Source of the DNA: Bacteroidales bacterium
GTDB lineage: Bacteria; Bacteroidota; Bacteroidia; Bacteroidales; UBA7960
Reading direction: 5' to 3'
Length of the DNA: 22,298 nucleotides
NCBI GenBank assembly: GCA_003557965.1
Contig: PWND01000251.1
Coordinates: 1 to 22,298, forward strand
The position numbers and the translations under genes are program-made. The notes beneath the pieces are model-generated. The model was not told the origin of the DNA, made no database searches, and saw nothing but the letters and a program-made list of their open reading frames with translations. Of this stretch, positions 7,701-15,032 are shown piece after piece; position 1 is the first letter of the stretch, and the number at the start of each line of letters is the position of its first letter.

Positions 7701-8581
7701 CAAGTATTAACCCAAATAACTGGACTACTGATAAAGAAAAGAATAGCCTTATCCGCGAATTAATTCATAACTTCTCGATCAAATATAAAGATTATTTAGG
7801 TGTATATAACAGGAAGAAATTTACTGCCACTGTGGGTGATGAACTTCCAACCGGCATAGTTCAGCTTGCCAAAATATATATAGCAAAAAAGAGGAAGCTG
7901 AAAGTTGGTGATAAAATGGCAGGCCGTCATGGTAATAAAGGTATTATTGCAAGAATTGTTAGGGAAGAAGATATGCCGTTTCTTGAAGATGGAACTCCTG
8001 TGGATATTGTGTTAAATCCTTTGGGAGTACCTTCCAGGATGAACCTTGGCCAGATTTATGAAACTGTTCTTGGATGGGCAGGAAGCAAACTAGGGCTTAC
8101 ATTTTCTACTCCAATTTTTGATGGAGCAAAAATTGACGTAATTAATGAATATGTATCAAAAGCTGAACTGCCTGAAAATGGAAAAGTTTATTTATATGAT
8201 GGCGGAACAGGTGAAAGATTTGACCAACCTGCTACAGTAGGAATCATTTACATGATGAAACTTGGACACATGGTTGATGACAAAATGCATGCCCGCTCAA
8301 TAGGCCCGTATTCTCTTATTACGCAGCAACCATTAGGTGGTAAAGCGCAATTTGGAGGACAAAGATTTGGGGAGATGGAAGTATGGGCACTGGAAGCTTT
8401 TGGTGCTGCAAATATTCTACAGGAGATCTTAACGGTTAAAAGTGACGACGTTATCGGTAGGGCAAAAGCTTATGAAACTATTGTGAAAGGCGAAAATATG
8501 ACTACTCCGGGAGTCCCCGAGTCTTTCAATGTTTTGGTTCATGAACTTAGAGGCCTTGGACTAAATATAAAATTTGAATAA
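4769..8581 (+). CDS. rpoB: DNA-directed RNA polymerase subunit beta
   Basis: This is the beta subunit of RNA polymerase. The 1270 residues fit Bacteroidota. The rifampicin-pocket segment QLSQFMDQTNPLAEVTHKRR starts at residue 472. Residues Q475, D478, H488 and S493 correspond to E. coli Q513, D516, H526 and S531, so no classical resistance change is present. GDKMAGRHGNKG carries the conserved active-site Lys/His region, and the C-terminus ends with the usual EVWALEAFGAANILQE segment. The start is unusual: the frame closes at a TAA at 4748, has no ATG near the conserved N-terminus (RINFASVKQRFDYPDFLEVQ), and only TTG at 4769 fits. Within the otherwise conserved segment before ETPEGPNIGL, I see F and T where E. 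coli has prolines 552 and 560. rpoC follows after 105 bases. Confidence 0.98.
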   Translation: MVAKNNKNSRINFASVKQRFDYPDFLEVQLKSFQDFFQLETIPENRKNEGLFKVFAENFPISDARNNFVLEFLDYFIDPPKYSIQECIERGLTYSVPLKAKLKLYCTDPEHEDFETIIQDVYLGMIPYMTPKGTFVINGAERVVVSQLHRSPGVFFGTSIHANGTQLYSARVIPFKGSWIEFATDINNVMYAYIDRKKKLPVTTLLRAIGFENDKEILEIFNLADEVKVSKTALKKCVGRKLAARVLRSWVEDFVDEDTGEVVSIERTEVIIDRETVLENDHVDLIIDAGVKTIILHKEDINLSDFALIYNTLQKDTTNSEKEAVEFIYRLLRNADPPDDETARGMIEKLFFSDKRYDLGDVGRYRINKKLDLNTPVDTKVLTKEDIISIVKHLIELVNAKADVDDIDHLSNRRVRTVGEQLYAQFGVGLARMARTIRERMNVRDNEVFAPIDLINAKTLSSVINSFFGTNQLSQFMDQTNPLAEVTHKRRMSALGPGGLSRERAGFEVRDVHFTHYGRLCTIETPEGPNIGLISSLCVYAKVNELGFIETPYFKVKNGNVNFKEKPLYLSAEEEEMSIISQANVPIKDNGDFKDEMIKVRYQSDYPIVPPTDIELMDVAPNQIASIAASLIPFLEHDDANRALMGSNMMRQAVPLVNPEAPIVGTGLEARVAEDSRVLIHAEGDGLVEYVDANEIVIRYSRNDDEKLVSFDDDVKSYKLTKFTKTNQNTCVNLKPIVKKGQKVTKGQLLCEGYATKNGELALGRNLKVAFMPWKGYNFEDAIVISEKVVKDDVFTSIHIEEYSMDVRDTKRGVEELTSDIPNVSLEAIKDLDEYGLIRVGAEVNEGDILIGKITPKGETDPTPEEKLLRAIFGDKAGDVKDASLKAPPATKGVVVDKKLFSRVFKDRKAKTKEKIVVDKLDEEFQKDIAELKSKLIDKLIVLVSGKTSQGVTNNLKEVVVPKGTKFTQKIHHSIDYTSINPNNWTTDKEKNSLIRELIHNFSIKYKDYLGVYNRKKFTATVGDELPTGIVQLAKIYIAKKRKLKVGDKMAGRHGNKGIIARIVREEDMPFLEDGTPVDIVLNPLGVPSRMNLGQIYETVLGWAGSKLGLTFSTPIFDGAKIDVINEYVSKAELPENGKVYLYDGGTGERFDQPATVGIIYMMKLGHMVDDKMHARSIGPYSLITQQPLGGKAQFGGQRFGEMEVWALEAFGAANILQEILTVKSDDVIGRAKAYETIVKGENMTTPGVPESFNVLVHELRGLGLNIKFE

Positions 8582-8587
8582 TATCTG

Positions 8588-8629
8588 AACAACTGGCAAT
8601 ATTAGCTAAAATGGCTAATGGAACTTGTT
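8588..8629 (+). promoter_or_regulatory. Possible two-part stem in the rpoB-rpoC spacer
   Basis: The 105-base spacer contains an inner 6-bp stem, ATTAGC (8601-8606) with GCTAAT (8614-8619). An outer 5-bp stem, AACAA (8588-8592) with TTGTT (8625-8629), surrounds it, with an internal loop between. No T-run follows, so it is not an intrinsic terminator. It may be an RNA processing site or accidental folding of AT-rich sequence. Confidence 0.25.
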
Positions 8630-8686
8630 GTTAGATGTATGTTTTTGTTTAACTGAGCTTATTAATTCATATAATTTTTACGATAT

Positions 8687-11600
8687 ATGGCTTTCAGAAA
8701 AGAATCCAACGTTAAAAGCAATTTCTCACAAATTACTATCAGCCTGGCCTCGCCGGAATCTATCCTAGAGAGGTCGCATGGTGAAGTATTAAAACCCGAA
8801 ACCATTAACTATAGAACATATAAACCAGAGAGAGATGGTTTGTTCTGTGAAAGAATTTTTGGTCCTGTAAAAGACTGGGAATGTCATTGTGGTAAATACA
8901 AAAGGATTAGATATAAAGGTATTATATGCGACAGATGTGGTGTTGAAGTTACCGAAAAAAAGGTGAGAAGAGAAAGAATGGGACACATAAAACTTGTAGT
9001 TCCGGTTGCACATATATGGTTTTTTAGATCATTACCCAACAAAATTGGTTATTTGCTTGGATTACCTTCTAAAAAGCTTGACCAGATTATCTACTATGAA
9101 AGATATGTAGTGATTAACCCTGGCATTAAAGCAGAAGAACATAATTTTCTTGATTTTCTTACTGAAGAAGAATATTTCGACATTTTGGAAACTCTTCCAA
9201 AAGAGAACCAAATGCTCGAAAATGATGACCCCAATAAATTTATTGCAAAAATGGGTGCCGAGGCATTGCAGGAAATTCTTCAAAGGCTTGATCTTGACCA
9301 GTTGTCATACGAACTTCGGCATAAGGCAAATACCGAAACATCACAACAAAGAAAAGCTGATGCATTGAAAAGATTACAAGTAGTAGAGGCTTTTCGTGAA
9401 TCGCAAAAAGTAATAGAAAATAAACCGGAGTGGATGATAGTTGATGTAGTTCCTGTTATACCTCCGGAACTAAGGCCATTGGTACCACTTGATGGTGGAA
9501 GGTTTGCAACTAGCGATCTCAATGACTTGTATCGAAGGGTTATTATTCGTAACAACAGGCTTAAACGCTTAATCGAGATAAAAGCACCTGACGTTATTCT
9601 TAGAAATGAAAAGCGTATGTTGCAGGAGGCTGTTGATTCTTTGTTTGATAATTCCAGAAAGACAAACGCTGTAAAAACAGAATCAAACCGCCCGCTAAAA
9701 TCATTAAGCGACAGCCTTAAAGGAAAACAAGGACGATTCCGCCAGAATTTGCTGGGTAAAAGGGTTGACTACTCTGCAAGATCTGTTATTGTTGTTGGGC
9801 CGGAACTGAAACTTCACGAGTGTGGTATCCCAAAAGAAATGGCATCAGAGCTGTTTAAACCGTTTATTATCAGGAAAATGCTTGAAAGAGGCATTGTTAA
9901 AACTGTTAAATCAGCGAAAAAAATTGTTGACAGAAAAGACCCTGTAGTTTGGGATATACTTGAAAATGTATTAAAAGGACACCCGGTACTACTTAACCGT
10001 GCACCCACACTTCACAGGCTTGGTATTCAATCATTTCAGCCAAAGCTAATTGAAGGTAAAGCTATTCAGCTACACCCTTTGGTTTGTACTGCTTTTAATG
10101 CTGACTTTGATGGTGACCAGATGGCAGTGCACGTTCCACTTGGTAACGCAGCTGTTCTTGAAGCACAACTACTTATGCTGGCTTCTCATAATATCCTTAA
10201 CCCTGCAAATGGTGCTCCTATTGCCGTTCCATCTCAGGATATGGTTCTTGGCTTGTATTATATGACAAAAGCCAGAAAAAATACACCTGAGTTTCCAATG
10301 AAAGGCGAAGGCTTAACATTTTATGGGCCGGAAGAAGTTATTATTGCATACAATGAAAAAGCTATTAACCTACACACTATTATTAAAGTAAAGGTAAAAG
10401 TTAAGGAAAATGATAAGCTTGTAGAAAAAATTGAAGAAACCACTGCAGGAAGAGTTTTGTTTAATCTTGTTGTTCCTGAAGAGTATGGTTTTGTTAATCA
10501 ATTGCTTACAAAGAAAGCATTGAGGGATATTATTGGCGGCATAATGAAGATTACCGGAATTAGCCGTACATCAAAATTCCTTGACGATATTAAAGATCTT
10601 GGTTTTACCATGGCTTTTAAAGGTGGATTGTCTTTTAACCTTGGAGATATAATTGTTCCTGCTGAAAAGCAAATATTTATTGACCAGGCTAACCAGCAGG
10701 TTGACGAGGTTAGAGGCAACTACAGCATGGGATTCATTACTAATAATGAAAGATATAACCAGATTATTGATATCTGGACTCATATTAACGCCAAATTAAC
10801 AAAAGTCTTAACAGAAAAAATTACTGCTGATAACCAGGGATTTAACCCTGTGTTTATGATGCTTGATTCTGGTGCAAGGGGCTCTAAAGAGCAGATACGT
10901 CAGCTTTCTGGGATGAGAGGACTTATGGCTAAACCTCAAAAATCCGGGGCAAAAGGTGGCGAGATTATTGAAAACCCGATTTTATCAAACTTTAAAGAAG
11001 GGTTATCTGTTCTTGAGTACTTTATATCTACACACGGTGCGCGTAAAGGTTTGGCTGATACGGCACTAAAAACAGCAGACGCAGGATATCTGACAAGAAG
11101 ACTTGTAGATGTTGCACAGGATGTTATTGTTAATGAAGTTGATTGCGGAACTCTCAGAGGGTTAACCGCAACTGCCTTGAAGAACAATGAAGAAACTGTA
11201 GAAACTTTGCATGACAGAATTCTTGGCAGAACAACATTGCATGATATATATCATCCCAAAACCGGTGAACTTATTGTTAATGCCGGAGAAGAAGTTAATG
11301 AAGTAATAGCACAGGCTATTGAAGATTCTCCATTGGAGGCTGTTGAAATCCGTTCAGTACTTACCTGTGAATCAAAGCATGGGGTATGCTGTAAATGCTA
11401 CGGTAGAAGCCTTGCTACAGGAAGAATGGTGCAAAAAGGCGAGTCTGTGGGTGTTGTTGCTGCTCAGTCAATTGGTGAGCCGGGAACACAGCTTACACTA
11501 CGTACTTTCCACGTTGGTGGTACTGCTTCTAACATTGCAACTGCTTCAAAAATCAATGCAAAGTACGACGGTATTCTTGAAATTGATGAGTTAAGAGCTG

Positions 11601-12976
11601 TTCCATATACAAATTCTGAAGGCCGCGAATATATAGTTGTTATTGGCCGTTCGGCTGAAATGAGAATAGTTGATAAAAATACCCGTATGGTGCTGACAAG
11701 CCAAAACATTCCTTATGGCGCTAATTTATACTTTAATCATGGCGATGAAGTTAAGGGAGAAGACCTGGTTTGTGAATGGGACCCGTACAATGCTGTGATT
11801 ATTTCGGAGGTTTCAGGTAAAGCCGTGTTTAATAATATGATAGAAGGTTCTACTTACAGAACCGATTCTGATGACCAAACAGGGTATTATGAAAAAGTTA
11901 TTACTGAAACTAAAGATAAAACACGTAACCCATTTATTACCATTGTAAATGATGATGGTGAAATTCTTCGTACTTACGATATGCCTGTAGGAGCTCATAT
12001 TGTAATTCCTGAAAATAAGAAAATTGAATCAGGTGCTGTAATTGCCAAAATTCCAAGAGCTATTGGAAAATCTGGTGACATTACCGGTGGACTTCCCAGA
12101 ATTACAGAGCTGTTTGAAGCTAGAAATCCGTCTGATCCTGCTGTTGTTTCTGAAATTGACGGGGTTGTGTCTTTCGGCAAGAAAATAAAGCGTGGTAACA
12201 GGGAAGTTATTATTACCTCCAAAGCTGGTGATGAGAAAAAGTATCTAATACCATTATCAAAGCAAATATTAGCACAGGAAAATGACTTCGTGAAAGCAGG
12301 TACGCCTCTTTCTGACGGGCCTACTACACCTGCTGATATTCTGGCTATTAAAGGGCCTACAGCTGTTCAGGAGTATATAGTGAACGAAGTTCAGGATGTG
12401 TATAGAATGCAAGGTGTGAAAATCAACGACAAACACTTTGAAGTAATAGTAAGGCAAATGATGCGTAAAGTTACTATAGATGATCCTGGCGATACTAAAT
12501 TCCTTGAAGGAGAAATAGTTAATAGAATTGACTTCATGGAAGAAAATGATTTAAGCTTTGGAAGAAAAGTTGTTGAAGACCCGGGTGATAGCACTCTTAA
12601 AGCTGGCCAGATTATTTCTGCGAGGAAACTCAGGGATGAAATTTCTGTGCTTAAGCGTAAAGATAAAAAGCTGATTGAAGCAAGGGATGCCAGGGGTGCC
12701 ACAGCACGACAGCAATTACAGGGAATTACAAAAGCATCACTTCAGACGAAAAGCTTTATCTCTGCAGCATCATTCCAGGAAACTACTAAAGTTCTTACTG
12801 ATGCCGCTGTGAATGCTAAAGTAGATACGCTTAACGGACTAAAAGAAAATGTTATCGTTGGGCACCTTATTCCTGCCGGTACAGGCCAAAGAGATTACGA
12901 AAACATTATTGTAGGCTCTATGGAAGAGTATAACCTGCTTATGGCATCTAAGAAAAAAGCTGAAACAGAAGAATAA
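8687..12976 (+). CDS. rpoC: DNA-directed RNA polymerase subunit beta'
   Basis: This is the beta' subunit, holding the catalytic magnesium. The 1429 residues match the phylum. The N-terminal zinc site is C66, C68, C81 and C84 (CHCGKYKR...CDRCG). The catalytic loop NADFDGD is at 471-477 with D473, D475 and D477 as magnesium ligands. The bridge helix and trigger loop lie around TADAGYLTRRLVDVAQD. The second zinc site is C820, C894, C901 and C904, with an extra C902 between. The ATG at 8687 gives the family start with NFSQITISLASPESIL. It should form the polymerase core with the preceding rpoB product. A 32-base gap leads to the DUF3467 gene. Confidence 0.99.
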   Translation: MAFRKESNVKSNFSQITISLASPESILERSHGEVLKPETINYRTYKPERDGLFCERIFGPVKDWECHCGKYKRIRYKGIICDRCGVEVTEKKVRRERMGHIKLVVPVAHIWFFRSLPNKIGYLLGLPSKKLDQIIYYERYVVINPGIKAEEHNFLDFLTEEEYFDILETLPKENQMLENDDPNKFIAKMGAEALQEILQRLDLDQLSYELRHKANTETSQQRKADALKRLQVVEAFRESQKVIENKPEWMIVDVVPVIPPELRPLVPLDGGRFATSDLNDLYRRVIIRNNRLKRLIEIKAPDVILRNEKRMLQEAVDSLFDNSRKTNAVKTESNRPLKSLSDSLKGKQGRFRQNLLGKRVDYSARSVIVVGPELKLHECGIPKEMASELFKPFIIRKMLERGIVKTVKSAKKIVDRKDPVVWDILENVLKGHPVLLNRAPTLHRLGIQSFQPKLIEGKAIQLHPLVCTAFNADFDGDQMAVHVPLGNAAVLEAQLLMLASHNILNPANGAPIAVPSQDMVLGLYYMTKARKNTPEFPMKGEGLTFYGPEEVIIAYNEKAINLHTIIKVKVKVKENDKLVEKIEETTAGRVLFNLVVPEEYGFVNQLLTKKALRDIIGGIMKITGISRTSKFLDDIKDLGFTMAFKGGLSFNLGDIIVPAEKQIFIDQANQQVDEVRGNYSMGFITNNERYNQIIDIWTHINAKLTKVLTEKITADNQGFNPVFMMLDSGARGSKEQIRQLSGMRGLMAKPQKSGAKGGEIIENPILSNFKEGLSVLEYFISTHGARKGLADTALKTADAGYLTRRLVDVAQDVIVNEVDCGTLRGLTATALKNNEETVETLHDRILGRTTLHDIYHPKTGELIVNAGEEVNEVIAQAIEDSPLEAVEIRSVLTCESKHGVCCKCYGRSLATGRMVQKGESVGVVAAQSIGEPGTQLTLRTFHVGGTASNIATASKINAKYDGILEIDELRAVPYTNSEGREYIVVIGRSAEMRIVDKNTRMVLTSQNIPYGANLYFNHGDEVKGEDLVCEWDPYNAVIISEVSGKAVFNNMIEGSTYRTDSDDQTGYYEKVITETKDKTRNPFITIVNDDGEILRTYDMPVGAHIVIPENKKIESGAVIAKIPRAIGKSGDITGGLPRITELFEARNPSDPAVVSEIDGVVSFGKKIKRGNREVIITSKAGDEKKYLIPLSKQILAQENDFVKAGTPLSDGPTTPADILAIKGPTAVQEYIVNEVQDVYRMQGVKINDKHFEVIVRQMMRKVTIDDPGDTKFLEGEIVNRIDFMEENDLSFGRKVVEDPGDSTLKAGQIISARKLRDEISVLKRKDKKLIEARDARGATARQQLQGITKASLQTKSFISAASFQETTKVLTDAAVNAKVDTLNGLKENVIVGHLIPAGTGQRDYENIIVGSMEEYNLLMASKKKAETEE

Positions 12977-13008
12977 ATCTGATTTTAATAACTATTAATA
13001 ACAAGATT

Positions 13009-13329
13009 ATGACAGATCAAAAAAAACCTGATGGCAAAAAGCTGAATATTGAACTACCGGAAGAAGTTTCAAGTGGTATATATTCAAACCTTGCAATAAT
13101 AACTCACTCTAATTCTGAGTTTGTAATAGATTTTGTAAGGCTAATGCCGGGAGTTCCAAAAGCGAAAGTTAAATCAAGAATTATTTTAACTCCTCAGCAT
13201 GCTAAAAGGTTATTAAAAGCACTTAATGATAATATTAATAAATTTGAAAAAATGCATGGGCCAATTAAGGACATTGACCCTCAGGGTGGAATGCCAATGA
13301 ATTTTGGCGGGCCCACAGCACAAGCATAA
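13009..13329 (+). CDS. DUF3467 family protein
   Basis: This is a 106-residue soluble protein of the DUF3467 family, with no signal peptide or membrane segment. The recognisable core is GIYSNLAIITHSNSEFVIDF followed by RLMPGVPKAKVKSRIILTP and QHAKRLLKALNDNINKFE. The last 25 or so residues are rich in Gly, Pro and Met and probably disordered. The family is found next to rpoC across Bacteroidota, but its function is not established. The constant position suggests a link to transcription or simply co-expression. It is the last gene of the rpo transcript, closed by the hairpin at 13,349. Confidence 0.9.
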   Translation: MTDQKKPDGKKLNIELPEEVSSGIYSNLAIITHSNSEFVIDFVRLMPGVPKAKVKSRIILTPQHAKRLLKALNDNINKFEKMHGPIKDIDPQGGMPMNFGGPTAQA

Positions 13330-13348
13330 AAAAATATTTTTAACCAGG

Positions 13349-13385
13349 AAGCAGGGAAGTTTTAGTATTTAGAACTTCCCTGCTT
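13349..13385. terminator. Bidirectional terminator between convergent genes
   Basis: AAGCAGGGAAGTT (13349-13361) pairs perfectly with AACTTCCCTGCTT (13373-13385), 13 bp, extendable by a T-G and a T-A pair into the loop. On the + strand it follows the DUF3467 stop by 19 bases, with TTTATTATA at its 3' side. On the - strand, T-rich sequence (complement of 13328-13340) lies downstream. The last codons and the stop of the - strand gene lie inside it, so the same hairpin can end both convergent transcripts. Confidence 0.75.
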
Positions 13386-14732
13386 TATTATAACCTTGTT
13401 TATAACGCTGTTTTCACTGTATAATGAAATAATATATGCTCCCTTTTCAAGGAATGTTAAGTCTAAAACTATTTCATCCCTCCCGGTAATATTTACATGC
13501 TTTGAAAGTATTGTAATTCCTTTAATACAGCTTATTTTTATTTTTTTAATGCTTCTTTCCGGCTTAACCCAAATATTGTTTTTAAATGGATTAGGATATA
13601 CATTCATATCGTTATAACTCATATTACCCGAAATAAAAACACCTTCTTCTGCATATATGTATGATGTTTTGGTTTTCTCATCACTGCCAAGAATATTTGT
13701 TGCAGTAAGGCTAACATCATAATAACCCGCCTCAGTAAATGATATTACTGGTTCAACAGAATTATTTGTTGTTTCTTCATGGTACTCAACATTATTTGGG
13801 GAGAATGTCCAGTGATATTGGTTATATTCATGAGAGGGGCCGGAAAGGTTGCTAAAGAATACAGTATCACCAATAATAACCTCGTTGCTATCTACTGTAA
13901 AGTCTGCAACCGGCGGTTCAGGGTCAGGCCTGTAAATATCCCTATATCTTATCATTACAGGGATTTCGTATTCCTTGCTATCACTCAGCATTGTAATTAC
14001 TTCCATTACAGGAAGCTTTTCATCTTTTGCAATCCATTTGTATTCAATCCTTGTACTTTCAAATACTATTGGCTCCTCAAAATCTTCATGATACAAACTG
14101 TCTTGCCGGTAAACCTTAGTTCGTATTCTTAAGCACTCAAACTCACCATAAGGCGTGATTACACTTCCCCAACCATCGCCATGATTAATTCTGTACCCCT
14201 GGATTCGATAATATATGCTATCACCAAATGCCTCACTTCCATAATATGTGGTTGAATCTCTGCTTCCAAATTCAAAGGGAAACATAAAAACCTGGTCAAC
14301 ATCTGAAAACTCAAACGGTATAGGGAAGTTGTTATAAACCAATACATAGCCATTAGACTCAAGTTCATTTGAAGACTTATTAAAAACTTCATAAATGTTA
14401 TCAAGGCCTTCAAAACCTCCAAATTCATCATCAAGTATCATGTCATAGATACTCCTGCTATAAGAGTTGAATCCAAATATAATTCCCAAATACGGATTAA
14501 TTTCTGTGATAGAAATGTATTCCTCAATATCCTGCGAAAGATGCTGTACATGAGAAAAATCCCAGTAAAAATCTTCGCCGCTATCCTGGTAGGAGGTTAT
14601 AATATCCGGGAGAGTTGTACTGTACCTTAAAGTATCACCTGAATCAGGAAAATCATCATATGTAAGAGTAATTTGTGTATAAGTTACATTGTTAAAAATA
14701 ATTAGCAAGCTGAACAGTAGTAGTTGTTTCAT
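13362..14732 (-). CDS. Secreted PKD-domain protein with T9SS type A sorting domain
   Basis: This is a predicted secreted or surface-attached protein. From the preferred ATG at 14732 it has 456 residues and starts with a clean signal peptide (MKQLLLFSLLIIF, cleavage near residue 20). An ATG nine codons earlier (14759) is also possible. The first 270 or so residues are a beta-rich region I do not recognise. A PKD/Ig-like domain follows at about 273-360 (PPVADFTV...YHWTFSPNN...AGYYDVSLTATN). The C-terminal domain at about 372-456, with NVYPNPF (VYPNPF at 378-383) and ending KVIIKQ, is the T9SS type A sorting signal that directs export across the outer membrane. No catalytic motif is visible. It is a single gene, converging on the rpo cluster and separated by 300 bases from the efflux operon. 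Confidence 0.85.
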   Translation of the reverse strand: MKQLLLFSLLIIFNNVTYTQITLTYDDFPDSGDTLRYSTTLPDIITSYQDSGEDFYWDFSHVQHLSQDIEEYISITEINPYLGIIFGFNSYSRSIYDMILDDEFGGFEGLDNIYEVFNKSSNELESNGYVLVYNNFPIPFEFSDVDQVFMFPFEFGSRDSTTYYGSEAFGDSIYYRIQGYRINHGDGWGSVITPYGEFECLRIRTKVYRQDSLYHEDFEEPIVFESTRIEYKWIAKDEKLPVMEVITMLSDSKEYEIPVMIRYRDIYRPDPEPPVADFTVDSNEVIIGDTVFFSNLSGPSHEYNQYHWTFSPNNVEYHEETTNNSVEPVISFTEAGYYDVSLTATNILGSDEKTKTSYIYAEEGVFISGNMSYNDMNVYPNPFKNNIWVKPERSIKKIKISCIKGITILSKHVNITGRDEIVLDLTFLEKGAYIISLYSENSVINKVIIKQGSSKY

Positions 14733-14911
14733 AATAATGTTAAATATAATGATTTTCATCTGTGTAAATTAGTGTTATCAAGCTGAATATTAGTATTATG
14801 CGTATTCATGTATTCAATTTAAGTTGCTTTTATCCCGATGGAACTCTCATGATTACACATGCACTTTTATATATGTTTAGTAGATGAGGGGTTCATCTTA
14901 ATTTATTAAAT

Positions 14912-14919
14912 CAAAGATA
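14912..14919 (-). promoter_or_regulatory. Candidate -7 promoter element for the T9SS gene
   Basis: On the - strand the sequence reads TATCTTTG, matching the Bacteroidota -7 consensus TAnnTTTG. It would start transcription about 170 bases before the ATG at 14732. No well-spaced -33 TTG is present (the nearest is 25 bases away), so this is a weak call. Confidence 0.25.
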
Positions 14920-14944
14920 GCAGAATTTTATTGAAACATTAAAT

Positions 14945-14952
14945 CAAAGCTA
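14945..14952 (-). promoter_or_regulatory. Second candidate -7 promoter element
   Basis: The - strand reads TAGCTTTG, again matching TAnnTTTG, 33 bases upstream of the other candidate. No -33 TTG is found at normal distance. Either this or the match at 14,912 could serve the T9SS gene; both may be chance in AT-rich DNA. Confidence 0.2.
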
Positions 14953-14982
14953 ATTAGAAACTACCTACAGGGATTTCCAGAT

Positions 14983-15029
14983 TCGGGTTTGGGCTATTTT
15001 AACCGGAAGTATCGGGTTTGGCAGATTTT
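14983..15029. repeat. Short imperfect direct repeat downstream of the TolC-type gene
   Basis: Two 18-base units (14983-15000 and 15012-15029) share an exact TCGGGTTTGG core and a terminal ATTTT, with three mismatches between. They start 29 bases apart. They lie 4 to 50 bases past the stop of the TolC-type gene. They could be a remnant of a local duplication or paired binding sites; no function can be assigned. Confidence 0.5.
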
Positions 15030-15032
15030 CTG

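Larger units (their letters stand above)
14733..15032. other. Intergenic region between efflux operon and T9SS gene
   Basis: This 300-base AT-rich stretch has no plausible gene. It holds the 5' region of the T9SS-sorted protein gene, two - strand matches to the Bacteroidota -7 element, a 6-bp hairpin (AGATGA/TCATCT, 14882-14898), and an imperfect direct repeat close to the end of the TolC-type gene. I see no convincing intrinsic terminator for the efflux operon. Confidence 0.6.
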
